A stretch of 64,000 nucleotides of DNA from Deinococcus metallilatus (GCF_004758605.1 NZ_CP038510.1:794501-858500), one strand, 5' to 3'; counted from the first letter of the stretch, positions 1 through 26,716 are shown. The notes: generated by a model not told the origin, from the sequence alone. Made by a program: numbers and translations.

Positions 1-591
<591 letters not shown>

Positions 592-663
592 TCCCAGACC
601 GGAGCAGCCTCCAACAACCCTCCAGCTCCGGTGGCCGCAAGGGAGATCCGGGAATCAGGCTAG

Positions 664-702
664 TATGCGATACTTGCATTTTATGTAGAAAGCGCATAAA
701 CT
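664..702 (+). promoter_or_regulatory. higBA promoter with candidate HigA operator
   Basis: TTGCAT (674-679) and TAAACT (697-702) are 17 bp apart. The -10 box ends 9 nt before the higB ATG, so the transcript would have almost no leader; no Shine-Dalgarno sequence is visible for higB. An inverted repeat TATGCG (664-669) / CGCATA (693-698) brackets the -35 box and overlaps the -10 box, a plausible HigA binding site for autoregulation. The boxes are only partial matches to consensus. Confidence 0.5.
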
Positions 703-711
703 CCTCTTGGT

Positions 712-996
712 ATGAATGTGCTTGCCAGACGGACTCTGCTCAAATTTGCCGAGCAGTACCCTGAAGCCCGCGAAGCTCTCCTCGCCTGGGAAACCCTGGC
801 GAGAAAAAAGAACTTCGCCTCGTTCGCGGAAGTGCAAGAAGCCTTCGCTACGGCCAGTTGGGTCGGCCCCGACTACGTGGTGTTCAACATCAAGGGCAAC
901 CACTTCCGCCTGATCACTACCGTGGATTTCACTTACAAGATGATCCGGGTCAAGGAGTTCATGAGGCACTCGGATTACGACAAGTGGAAGCCCTGA
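712..996 (+). CDS. higB: HigB-family mRNA-interferase toxin
   Basis: 94 aa, the usual size of HigB toxins (RelE superfamily, related to E. coli YgjN). The family block FNIKGNHFRLI is at residues 58-68, followed by a C-terminal MRHSDYDKW (84-92). The family cuts mRNA on the ribosome. It precedes the antitoxin gene, the reversed order typical of higBA, with a 57-nt gap. It sits inside DNA inserted into a CRISPR spacer. Start chosen at the ATG just downstream of a -10-like box; there is no ribosome site, so translation is probably leaderless. Confidence 0.88.
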   Translation: MNVLARRTLLKFAEQYPEAREALLAWETLARKKNFASFAEVQEAFATASWVGPDYVVFNIKGNHFRLITTVDFTYKMIRVKEFMRHSDYDKWKP

Positions 997-1053
997 ACCG
1001 AACTGAATGCCTGGCCCGATCGGCGGGCCACCCCCTCGGGGGAGGTGAACTGA

Positions 1054-1485
1054 ATGTCTCTCAACATCAAGAACTTTGAACGCGCAGTCGCGGCCCTGAC
1101 TGAACTCCCAGAAGCCGCCCTGGACCTGCTGCGCCCCATCACCACCGAGGAAGCCTATGATCAGGCACTCGAGATGGTGGACCGCCTGAGCCGCATCGTG
1201 GCAGGCGACCCCCACCACCCGCTCGGCCCGGTCTACGCGACCCTCATTGAGCACATCGCCCACTACGAAGAGGAGGTCTACCCGGCCGAACCGGTTCCCC
1301 CGCACGTCATGCTCGACTTCCTGATGGATCAGAACGGCGTCCGTCAGAGCGATCTCGCTGAGAAACTCGGCGTGGATCAGAGCAATGTCAGCCGCCTGAT
1401 CAACGGCAAAAAGACCTTCACCGCCGACCTGATCAAGCAACTCAGCCAGATTTTCAAGGTGCCCGCCACCGTGTTCCTGGCCTGA
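1054..1485 (+). CDS. higA: HigA-family antitoxin, helix-turn-helix protein
   Basis: 143 aa, similar in length and layout to E. coli HigA (YgjM). The N-terminal part (about 1-80) is helical and would contact HigB. A Cro/CI-type helix-turn-helix lies at about 86-140, with the recognition segment QSNVSRLINGKKTF at 109-122. It should neutralise HigB and repress the shared promoter through the inverted repeat at 664-698. A strong GGGAGGTGA ribosome site precedes the ATG, in contrast to higB, favouring excess antitoxin. A terminator follows 25 nt after the stop. Confidence 0.9.
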   Translation: MSLNIKNFERAVAALTELPEAALDLLRPITTEEAYDQALEMVDRLSRIVAGDPHHPLGPVYATLIEHIAHYEEEVYPAEPVPPHVMLDFLMDQNGVRQSDLAEKLGVDQSNVSRLINGKKTFTADLIKQLSQIFKVPATVFLA

Positions 1486-1509
1486 GCGGCAACCGGACAT
1501 TCATACCAG

Positions 1510-1531
1510 CCCCCGCACGGCGGGGGTTTTT
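1510..1531 (+). terminator. intrinsic terminator of higBA
   Basis: CCCCCGC, 3-nt loop ACG, GCGGGGG, then TTTTT: a 7-bp GC stem and a U run 25 nt after the higA stop. It would also end any transcript reading through from the CRISPR leader, cutting off the last repeats of the array. Confidence 0.9.
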
Positions 1532-1555
1532 CCATTCCTCCTGTACGCTGTTCCC

Positions 1556-1806
1556 ATGACGCTGGAGCTGCTGGCCGCGAACCTCGATCTCCAGGCCCGC
1601 GCCGATCGGCTGGCCGCCCTGGAACCGGAGGCCCTGCGCCGCGAGGGCCTGCGTGCCGCCCGCGACCGGGACGTGGACGCGCTGTGGAGGCGTACCTCGT
1701 CACGCGCGGGGGCCGGGGCGCGCGCGTGAGCGTCAACACACTGGAGTCCTACCGGATCGGGGTGCAGGTGCTGCTGGACTGGGCGGGACCGGCCGGGGTG
1801 AGCCTG
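1556..1806 (+). pseudogene. N-terminal fragment of a tyrosine recombinase, frameshifted and truncated
   Basis: An ATG at 1556 opens a frame reading MTLELLAANLDLQARADRL..., and near 1686 the matching frame shifts (apparently a small deletion) and continues as EAYLVTRGGRGARVSVNTLESYRIGV. The S-x-NTLESYRIGVQVLLDWA stretch looks like the SAM-like N-terminal domain of Deinococcus tyrosine-type integrases. The catalytic domain is absent: the frame ends where the 22-bp direct repeat begins. Probably the dead integrase of the element that brought higBA. Family assignment is from motif resemblance only. Confidence 0.65.
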
Positions 1807-1828
1807 AATAGGTGTTACGGGGAAGGCA
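1807..1828 (+). repeat. 22-bp direct repeat, right copy
   Basis: Second copy of the duplication. It follows the truncated integrase reading frame directly and is followed by the remaining 11 bases of the interrupted spacer and then a CRISPR repeat at 1840. Confidence 0.95.
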
Positions 1829-1946
1829 GCCGGAATGGGGTTGCAGCCGTCCTACGGGGCGGCTGAGGATTGAAACGGCGTTGATACCGTTCGCGTTGCT
1901 CACGACCTCGTTGCAGCTGTCCTTCAGGATGGCAAGGGTCAGAAAA
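1807..1946 (+). CRISPR. CRISPR array, trailer end beyond the insertion
   Basis: Bases 1829-1839 are the right-hand piece of the interrupted eighth spacer. A repeat follows at 1840-1876 with one change from consensus (TTCG loop to TACG, still a stable UNCG-type loop). A normal 33-nt spacer is at 1877-1909. The last repeat, 1910-1946, keeps only its first half (GTTGCAGCTGTCCTTCAGG) and then decays. Terminal decay is typical of the oldest, leader-distal end of an array. It runs into the terminator of the convergent iclR gene. Confidence 0.93.
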
Positions 1947-1968
1947 AAAGTGCGCCCAGAAGCGCACT
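1943..1968 (-). terminator. terminator of the aceB-iclR transcript
   Basis: On the minus strand AGTGCGC, loop TTCTGG, GCGCACT, then a run of T, 30 nt after the iclR stop. Its right part (in plus coordinates its left) overlaps the decayed last CRISPR repeat. Confidence 0.9.
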
Positions 1969-1997
1969 CTTTCGTCAATTGTCCTCGATCTCGAGGC

Positions 1998-2798
<801 letters not shown>

Positions 2799-2856
2799 AG
2801 CAGTCCTGGGAGAAGGTAGCGTGTCAGCGGCCGGGGAATTGTCCCCCAGGCCAGAC

Positions 2857-4425
<1,569 letters not shown>

Positions 4426-4474
4426 GGGGAGTCTCCTGGGGGAACGAGGCTTGCGGACGGAAATTTCACCTGAT

Positions 4475-4494
4475 GAAGCTTATTTCCATTTTAG
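4475..4494 (-). promoter_or_regulatory. candidate regulator site upstream of aceB
   Basis: Reads CTAAAATGGAAATAAGCTTC on the minus strand, 50 nt before the aceB start. 15 of 20 positions match 9507-9526 upstream of gcl, in the same orientation. The two genes share a substrate and lie near one IclR-family gene, so this is a plausible shared operator. Confidence 0.45.
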
Positions 4495-4520
4495 CGGAGA
4501 CAGGACCAAGGGGAAGCTCA

Positions 4521-4554
<34 letters not shown>

Positions 4555-4564
4555 CCCCAGGACA

Positions 4565-4602
4565 AGACGGCTGCCCCCCTGCTCCCGCCGGGCCAGCCGT
4601 CT
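4565..4602 (-). terminator. stem-loop after the gcl operon
   Basis: AGACGGCTG and CAGCCGTCT pair (9 bp) 20 nt past the glycerate kinase stop, before the aceB promoter region. No U run follows, so termination here would be weak or factor-dependent. Confidence 0.4.
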
Positions 4603-4621
4603 CTCGCTTCATTCAGAACCC

Positions 4622-5899
<1,278 letters not shown>

Positions 5900-5901
5900 G
5901 C

Positions 5902-7598
<1,697 letters not shown>

Positions 7599-7613
7599 AG
7601 GTACCTCATAGGC

Positions 7614-7667
7614 GTTAGGGATTAGGGATTAGGCTTTTTCCTAACTCCTAATTCCTAACCCCTAACT
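7614..7667. repeat. inverted TTAGGGA-type repeat between gcl and hyi
   Basis: The left arm GTTAGGGATTAGGGATTAGG (7614-7633) pairs with 7640-7659 at 17 of 20 positions around a CTTTTT loop; the right arm continues with CCCTAAC. Heptads of TTAGGGA run in one arm and their complement in the other. It is inside an operon and has no U run on the coding side, so it is more likely an mRNA stem or a repeat insertion than a terminator. Confidence 0.75.
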
Positions 7668-7670
7668 CCT

Positions 7671-9449
<1,779 letters not shown>

Positions 9450-9471
9450 CTTCCTTTCCTCCTTGCCCAGC

Positions 9472-9526
9472 AGCGTAAGTGGCTTTTTCGCTTTTGTCAA
9501 CCTGTAGAAGCATTTTTCATTCTTAG
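9472..9526 (-). promoter_or_regulatory. gcl promoter with candidate upstream operator
   Basis: TTGACA (9500-9495), 17-bp spacer, TACGCT (9477-9472) on the minus strand, giving a leader of about 16 nt that contains the ribosome site. Directly upstream, 9507-9526 reads CTAAGAATGAAAAATGCTTC and matches the aceB-upstream motif at 15/20. An overlapping half-site TTCTTAGA (9520-9527, plus strand) also resembles the HucR half-site at 44654. Confidence 0.7.
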
Positions 9527-9624
9527 ATAAATAGCTCCGGCTTTGCCGACCGTTCCCACGTGACGTGTCTCTGCGACGGCAGTCGTCCCAGCCCTCTTGA
9601 CCGGTCAGTGGCCCAGAGGAAGGG

Positions 9625-10036
9625 GGGCAACCGCCAAGTCCGGTTTTGGCTATGCTCGTCCTGGTCAACCCCTCAGTCAGCTTCGCTGACAGCTCCCCTC
9701 AAGGGGAGCCAGGAAGCCGTTCGCCCTCCAGAAGGCCATTTCTGCTCCTCCCTTTGAACGTTCGATGCGCAATAGAAACTTGTTGTCTGGGATGGGCTTT
9801 TTTCTCCCTCCCCCCTTGAGGGGGACTCGTAGAGCTGCTTGCAGAGGGCTGGGGAGGGGGTGGCGGGCGCAACTCGCTCTCCTGTCAGACGAGAAAAATC
9901 GCCCTGCCCGCCCGACCTGTAATTGCACAGCAAGCGTCTTGAGGGGCGGTGGCCCGCAGGGCCGAAACTCGCAGAGCGGCGTAGCAGAGGGGTTCAGCCG
10001 GGCCTGTGCGGACTCGGCGCCTTTGCGGTGGCCCTG
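9625..10036. repeat. long dispersed repeat, copy A
   Basis: About 412 bp matching 44790-45209 in the same orientation, roughly four-fifths identical by eye. Conserved pieces include CCGGTTTTGG, CAACCCCTCAGTCAGC, the palindrome CTCCCCTCAAGGGGAG, ATGGGCTTTTTTCTCCCTC, GACTCGTAGAGCTGCTTGCA and CGGGCCTGTGCGGACTCGG. Reading frames in it are not preserved between copies, so it is not protein-coding. It fills most of the 808-nt space between gcl and the allantoin operon. Nature unknown. Confidence 0.85.
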
Positions 10037-10092
10037 CCCTCCCCCACTTTCCCGGGGACAACAAGACGAGGGAGTGGTAGGATCGTCACAGG

Positions 10093-10110
10093 TAGTTCGA
10101 CATCTATATT
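10093..10110. promoter_or_regulatory. candidate HucR operator of the allantoin operon
   Basis: TAGTTCGA-CA-TCTATATT: two 8-bp half-sites separated by 2 bp, matching the site at 44654-44671 at 14 of 18 positions, including ten in a row (GACATCTAT core). It lies 28 bp upstream of the TTGACA box of the operon. Confidence 0.6.
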
Positions 10111-10137
10111 TTACTGTTTAAAAAACTTCTTCGTCCT

Positions 10138-10166
10138 TTGACAAATACCAGCGGACGTGTTACACC
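10138..10166 (+). promoter_or_regulatory. candidate promoter of the allantoin operon
   Basis: TTGACA at 10138-10143 and TACACC at 10161-10166, 17 bp apart. The -35 box is perfect, the -10 box weak. It would leave a leader of about 85 nt before the GTG at 10258. Confidence 0.5.
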
Positions 10167-10257
10167 TTCCATAACAGCCTTTGCCCCTGTCCGCCGCCAT
10201 TCCTGCGGGAGACACCCCGAGTTCCGCCCACCCGCAGGACCACATCTGGAGACACCT

Positions 10258-15030
<4,773 letters not shown>

Positions 15031-15059
15031 CCCGCGCCGCCGACCCGAGAGGAGCCGAG

Positions 15060-16822
<1,763 letters not shown>

Positions 16823-16826
<4 letters not shown>

Positions 16827-17509
16827 TCTACGGCAAGATGCTGGCCGAGTTGATCGGCACCTTTACCCTGGTCTTCGTGGGCATGCTCGCCATCGCGAAC
16901 GGTGCGGACCTGCTGGGCGTGGCTTTCGCACACGGCCTGGCGATTGCCGTGATGGCGACGGCTCTGGGGACTGTCAGCGGCGGGCAGTTCAACCCCGCCG
17001 TCAGCCTGGGCCTCAGCCTGATCGGCAAGCAGAAGTGGGGGGACACGCTGGCCTTTGCCGCCTCGCAACTCCTGGGCGGGGCGCTGGGCGCCTTCGCCGT
17101 GCTGGGCCTCAAGGGCCATGCCGCGCTCGCCCAGGCGGGCTTCGGACAGCCCAACCCCGGCCAGGGCGTGAGCGCGATGACGGCCCTGGGGATGGAAACC
17201 GTGCTGACCTTCTTCCTGGTGCTGGTGATCCTGAAAGTCGCGGTGCGGCAGGGGCACGCGATGGCGGGCCTGATCGTGGGCCTCACCATCGTGATGGACA
17301 TCCTGGCGGGCGGCCCGATCTCGGGTGCGGCGATGAACCCGGCCCGCGTGTTCGGCCCGGCGCTGGTGTCTGGCGACTGGACCTTCCAGTGGGTGTACTG
17401 GGTCGGCCCGCTGCTGGGCGCGGCACTGGCGGCGGCCACCGCCCGGACGCTGTGGCGCCTGCCCACCCAGCCGGTCGCCCCGGCCCCCGAGGGGCAACAG
17501 GCCGTCTGA
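16823..17509 (+). CDS. aquaporin/MIP channel with TIP-like filter
   Basis: 228 aa, six membrane segments and two NPA loops ([13 protein letters not shown] at 57-59; [15 protein letters not shown] at 172-174). By alignment the four filter residues are His37, Ile160, Ala169 and Arg175. This is not the Phe-His-Thr-Arg of AqpZ nor the GlpF set; it matches plant tonoplast aquaporins (TIP3 H-I-A-R, close to TIP2 H-I-G-R). [16 protein letters not shown] also resembles the TIP sequence. TIPs pass urea and/or ammonia. The ATG overlaps the malic enzyme stop in an operon producing ammonia and urea, so export of these is plausible. Substrate is inferred. Confidence 0.85.
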
Positions 17510-17531
17510 TACGCGAAATCGAACCGCCCGT

Positions 17532-17556
17532 GTCCCCGAAAGGGGACGCTTTTTTT
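17532..17556 (+). terminator. terminator of the allantoin operon
   Basis: GTCCCC, GAAA tetraloop, GGGGAC, then GC and seven T, 22 nt after the aquaporin stop. Confidence 0.93.
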
Positions 17557-17583
17557 GGGGGCGGGCACAGGAACCGGGGCAAC

Positions 17584-17628
17584 AAAAACGCCCCGACCCT
17601 GACGAGGGCCGGGGGTCAGGGCCGGGCG
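17584..17628 (-). terminator. terminator of the glf transcript
   Basis: On the minus strand a long stem (CGCCCGGCCCTGAC with GTCAGGGTCGGGGCG, one bulge) directly after the glf stop, followed by TTTTTG. It faces the allantoin operon terminator. Confidence 0.88.
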
Positions 17629-18772
<1,144 letters not shown>

Positions 18773-18780
<8 letters not shown>

Positions 18781-19960
18781 TGGCGACTCCCACCAGGGGC
18801 AGCACGCCGCGGTCGGCAGCGGCCCGCTCGATCAGGGCGCTCATGTCGGCCCAGGTGCGGTCCCAGGAGAGGGTGGAGAGGTAGGCGTCCGCGCGTTCCT
18901 GGCGGGCCTGCCCGGCGGCGGTGCCACGTTCGGCCAGGGCAGCGGCGCAGGCGGCCTCGAAGGCGTCCACCCCGTCGGCGATCCGCACGAGGTCCCGTTC
19001 GCCGTAGGGGCGGATCACGTCGCGGATGCCGGAGGACACCACCGGGACGCCCGCCGCGAGGTACTCGGGCGTCTTGGTGGGGCTGATGAATTCGGTCGCC
19101 TCGTTCAGCGCGAAGGGGAGCAGGGCCACGTCCCAGTGGGCGAGGTAGGCGGGCAGTTCGGCGTACTTCTTCATCCCCAGATAATGCAGGTTTTCAGCAC
19201 GCGGGAGGTCGGCCGGGTCGATCTTGACCACCGGGCCGAGCAGGACGAACTGCCATTCCGGGCGGCGGCGGGCCAGCTCGCCGATCAGGTCGATGTCGAA
19301 CCGCTCGTCGAGCACGCCGTAAAAGCCCAGACGCGGGCGGGGCAGGTCCCGCTGGTCGGCGGGGTCGGCCAGGCCGGAGCGGGCCTGCGCGAAGTGGGCG
19401 GCGTCCACGCTGGAGGGAAAGGGGTGCGCGCCGGGGTGCCGTTCGCGCTTGGCCTCGTACAGGCGGTGGCCCCCGGTAAAGACCAGATCGGCCTGCTGGA
19501 ACAGCGCCTCCTCGCGCCCCCGCAGCTCAGGGGGTGCGCCCCTGAAGTTGGCGAGTTCGTCCATGCAGTCATACACGGTCACGCGGGGTTGCAGGCCCGC
19601 CGTGACGGGCAGTTCCATCGGTGTGTAGACCCACAGGTCATACTCGGCCAGGCCCTCGTCGCGCACCAGCTCGGTCAGCAGCCGGGCTGTGCACGCCTGA
19701 GACTCGGCCGGACTGCGCCCCGCCTCGATGTGCGGCGTGACCACCCAGACGCCGCTGGCATCCTGCCGGGTGACGAGGTGGTCGGGCTGCGGCGTGAAGA
19801 CCGGTTCCTCGATGTAATACACCGGGCGCGTGCGGGCCGCCCGGGTCATCAGGTGTTGCGGGCGCTGGAACACGAAATCCCAGCGCAGATGGGACAGCAC
19901 GAGCAGGGCAGGCGTGGCGGCCGGGCGGGCCAGTCCACGGCGGAAATCAACATGCTTCAA
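18773..19960 (-). CDS. glycosyltransferase (GT-B fold, GT4-like)
   Basis: 395 aa if started at the TTG at 19960 (GGGAGGG eight bases upstream); a GTG at 19999 would add 13 residues. Begins LLVLSHLRWDFVFQRPQHLM, a start typical of group-1 transferases acting on surface polysaccharides. The C-terminal half has RLGFYGVLDERFD, VLLGPVVKIDP and the donor-site block FALNEATEFISPTKTPEYLAAGVPVVSSGI. Overlaps glf, so a role in galactofuranose-containing glycan assembly is plausible. Acceptor and donor are not determined. Confidence 0.85.
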
Positions 19961-20425
19961 GGTCTGTTCCCTCCCCCAGGGATAAAAAGCGGCGGGCACT
20001 GTGCAGCATCACCCTCGCCGCGACGTGAAATGGTCAACTCATGGCGCAAGAATGAGGACAGGAGCTCGGTACCCCAGATGGCTGCTGGTCAAGGCGGTTT
20101 CTGGGAACGCTAGCAGTCTAGCGTCGGCCCTTGCCCCTGCCCCTGAACAATCCTGAAGAGACTTTGGAACAAGGCTTCATGGAGTCGTCTAAATAGGACT
20201 TACGCGATTCAGAAGGAGAGAGCGTGTAGAGCAGCTTTTTCCTCCTCCCCCCTTGCGGGGGAGGCTGGGAGGGGGGTGGACGGCGCCGCCATCCCAGCAG
20301 CAAGAAAACGCGCTTTCCCTCTGCCGCCAAGAATCGCGTTTCGCGTAAGTCCTGAGAAAAAGCAGCGGGCCTGCCGGAGATACTGCCCTGGCCCCGGGCA
20401 TCTTGAAGGCATAGACTGTCCGGCC
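19961..20425. other. intergenic region between divergent genes, holds a MITE-like repeat
   Basis: No convincing reading frame. It contains the inverted-repeat element at 20195-20353 and the short promoter region of the MATE gene. TTGACC near 20030 on the minus strand could be a -35 box for the glycosyltransferase gene, but no good -10 accompanies it. Confidence 0.6.
20195..20353. repeat. 159-bp MITE-like element
   Basis: Ends in a perfect 13-bp inverted repeat, AGGACTTACGCGA (20195-20207) and TCGCGTAAGTCCT (20341-20353). AGGACTTACGC-type ends are common on insertion sequences and their non-autonomous derivatives. The interior has no gene and includes a CCCCTTGCGGGGG-type palindrome shared with the other dispersed repeats of this window. 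No obvious target duplication. Confidence 0.7.
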
Positions 20426-21775
<1,350 letters not shown>

Positions 21776-21778
21776 ACC

Positions 21779-23039
<1,261 letters not shown>

Positions 23040-23059
<20 letters not shown>

Positions 23060-24464
23060 CACTTCTCCATTCAAACAGAGCGTCGGGGTCACCCACCACC
23101 TTGCCGGGATTCAGCAGTCCGCCGGGATCGAACAGGGCCTTCACGTCCCGCATCACATCCAGGGCGTCGCCGTGTTCGGCGCGGAGGTAGGCACGCTTGC
23201 GGAGGCCCACGCCATGCTCGCCCGTGCAGGTGCCGCCGACCGCGACGGCGTGCGCGGCGAGGTCGTGCAGCACGTGGTCGATGCGTGCCCAGGCTGCGGC
23301 ATCGTCAGGCAGCGCGTGCATCAGCAGGTGCAGGTTCCCGTCTCCGATGTGGCCCACCAGGGGCGCGGTCAGGCCGCGTTCGTCGAGCAGGTGCAGCGCG
23401 AGGGTCACGGTGTCCGCCAGCGCGGGGAGGGGCACACAAACGTCACCGATGCGGGTGGCGTGGCCGGGCCAGGCGGCGCGCAGCGCGTCATAGACGCCGT
23501 GGCGGGCGGCCCACAGGGCGCTTTGCGCTTCCGGCGTGCGGGCCTCGCCCACCACCTGGCCGCCGTGCAGTTCCGCCGCCTCCCGCAGCAGGGCGAGTTG
23601 CGCGTCCACGTCGGCCCCATCCCGGCCTGCCACCTCGGCCCAGAGGGTCGGCGCTTCCGGGTCCCGGCGGTCCCGGTGACGGTTCACCGCCCGCACGGTT
23701 TCCGCGTCCACGAACTCCAGCCGCTCCGGGACGACGCCGAGGCCACGCACCGTCACGCTCGCCAGCACGGCGGACGCCACGTCAGGGAACGCGAGTTGCA
23801 CGCTGGCCGTGGCGGGCGGGAGCGGGTGCAGCCGCAGCGTCAGCGCCGTGATCACGCCCAGGGTGCCCTCCGAACCGATGAAGAGGTGTTTGAGGGCGTA
23901 GCCGCTGCTGCTCTTGCGGGCCGCGCTGCCCAGCGACAGGACACGCCCGTCCAGCAGCGCCACCCGCAAGGCGGCCACGTTCTCACGCATCCCGCCGTAA
24001 CGGACGGTGGTGGTGCCGCTCGCGTTGGTGGCGGCCATACCGCCCAGGCTGGCGTCCGCGCCGGGGTCCACCGGGAAGAACAGCCCGTGCGGACGCAGGC
24101 GGCGGTTCAGCGCCATGCGGCGCACCCCCGGCCCGACCGTCACCGTGAAGCCCACCGGGTCCACCTCTCCCACCGTGTCCATACCGCTCAGGTCGAGGGA
24201 AAGGGCGCCCGGCACGGGCAGGACGGCCCCTTCCAGGCTGGTGCCCGCGCCCCAGGGTATGACCGGGACGCGGGATTCCCGGGCCGTGCTCAGGGTCGCC
24301 AGCACGTCCGCCTCCGACCGGGCGAAGACCACCGCGCCGGGGATGCAGGTGTACGGCGTGCCCTCGTCGTGCGCATGGGCGTTCAGGTCGCCCGCCGACA
24401 CGCTCACCCGGTCCCCCAGCCGGGCGCGCAGGGCGTCCACCCAGCCGCCTTCTCCCTCCGTCAA
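23040..24464 (-). CDS. FAD-binding oxidase, GlcD/D-lactate dehydrogenase type
   Basis: 474 aa. N-terminal FAD-binding (PCMH) domain with VIPWGAGTSLEGAVLPVPGALSLDLSGM, PVDPGADASLGGMAATNASGTTTVRYG and HLFIGSEGTLGVITALTLRLHP; C-terminal FAD-oxidase domain ending GTCTGEHGVGLRKRAYL...DPGGLLNPGKV. Oxidises a 2-hydroxy acid such as glycolate or D-lactate; with the gcl and malate-synthase pathways nearby, glycolate is attractive but unproven. Starts with TTG. Middle gene of binding protein - oxidase - paaK. Confidence 0.88.
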
Positions 24465-24483
24465 CGTTCCACCGTCCTCTCAT

Positions 24484-24524
24484 GGGGAGAGGAGCCGGGC
24501 CACGCTCGCCCGGCCCCTCTCCCC
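24484..24524 (-). other. 17-bp intercistronic hairpin
   Basis: On the minus strand GGGGAGAGGGGCCGGGC pairs with GCCCGGCTCCTCTCCCC (one G-U) around a 7-nt loop, 11 nt after the stop of the binding-protein gene. No U run follows. Such stems commonly protect the abundant binding-protein message and lower downstream expression. Confidence 0.75.
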
Positions 24525-24534
24525 TTTCCAGCGG

Positions 24535-25680
<1,146 letters not shown>

Positions 25681-25846
25681 GGCAGAACCTCCACAGGGAG
25701 CCGCACCGGGGAGGCCGGACGGCGGGCGCAGATCAGCTTGTGCTTGCGCGGATGGTAGCAGAAAGCCCGGCGGGTCAGACGGACGTTCGGCGGCGCGAGA
25801 CAGGCGGGGCCGCCGCAGCCGCAAAACCCACGTGGTAGAACGGCCC

Positions 25847-26704
25847 ATGACACCACAAGACAGGCAGCGGGCGCTCGTCCTCGGGGGCGGCGGCGTGACG
25901 GGGATCGCCTGGGGAACCGGGTTTCTCGCCGGGCTGCACCGGGAAGGGCTGGACCTGGGCCACGCGGACCTCACGGTGGGGACCTCGGCGGGGTCAGTGG
26001 TCGGCTCGCAGCTCGCGGGCGGCGCCGATCTCGAAGGGCTGCTGGCGCGGCAACTCGAACCGTCCTCGGAACCGGCGGCCACGTTCGACGCCGCCGAGAT
26101 GGGCCGACTCTTCCAGGCCATCGTGCAGGAGGTCGGCTCCGACCCCCTCCGGATTCGCCGCCGGATCGGAGAGCTGGCCCTCGCTGCCCCCAGCGTGCCC
26201 GAGGCCGAGCGGGTGGACATCATCGCCTCACGGCTGGTGAACCGCGAGTGGCCGCGGCAGCCCCTCCAGATCGTCGCCGTCGATGCCGGGAGCGGGGAGG
26301 CGCGCGTCTTCGACCGGGATTCCGACGTGCCGCTGGTGCTGGCGGTCGCCGCCAGTTGCGCCGTGCCGGGAGTCTGGCCACCCGTGACCATCGGGGAACA
26401 CCGCTACATGGACGGGGGCGTCCGCTCGGTGACCAACGCGGACCTCGCCAGCGGGTACGGGCGGGTGCTGGTGCTCTCGCTGCTGGGGCTGGAAGGGGCC
26501 CAGACCCTGCCGCTGGAAGCAGCGCGGCTGCGGGAGTCCGGGGCGGCGGTCCACGTGGTCGGACCGGACGCGGCTTCTCTGGAGGCCATCGGGCCGAACG
26601 TCCTCGACCCCGCGCGGCGGCCAGCGACCGCGCAGGCGGGCTTGGAACAGGGGCGGCGCCTGGCGGCCGAGATCAAAGCCTTCTGGGAAGGCGCCTCGCC
26701 CTGA
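25847..26704 (+). CDS. patatin-like phospholipase
   Basis: 285 aa. Serine lipid acyl hydrolase with the Ser-Asp dyad: oxyanion loop VLGGGGVTGIAWG (11-23), nucleophile in VGTSAGSVVG (GxSxG, near 44-53) and aspartate in YMDGGVRSVTNADLA (about 187-201). RssA/YlbK-type bacterial patatin without other domains. Substrate unknown. Stands alone between two divergent/convergent genes. Confidence 0.9.
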   Translation: MTPQDRQRALVLGGGGVTGIAWGTGFLAGLHREGLDLGHADLTVGTSAGSVVGSQLAGGADLEGLLARQLEPSSEPAATFDAAEMGRLFQAIVQEVGSDPLRIRRRIGELALAAPSVPEAERVDIIASRLVNREWPRQPLQIVAVDAGSGEARVFDRDSDVPLVLAVAASCAVPGVWPPVTIGEHRYMDGGVRSVTNADLASGYGRVLVLSLLGLEGAQTLPLEAARLRESGAAVHVVGPDAASLEAIGPNVLDPARRPATAQAGLEQGRRLAAEIKAFWEGASP

Positions 26705-26716
26705 CCTCCGGGGCCT

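Noticed and set aside
592..1806. Insertion sequence or transposon inside the CRISPR array
   Set aside because: No transposase gene and no terminal inverted repeats were found; a 22-bp duplication is too long for common transposons. An integrase remnant at the edge fits better.
7614..7667. Telomere or replication-terminus structure
   Set aside because: The TTAGGG-like units number only a few, form an inverted repeat and lie inside an operon.
9673..10141. Short frames on both strands in the intergenic region before the allantoin operon
   Set aside because: They fall in the long dispersed repeat; the corresponding frames at 44842-45117 differ by indels, so coding is not conserved.
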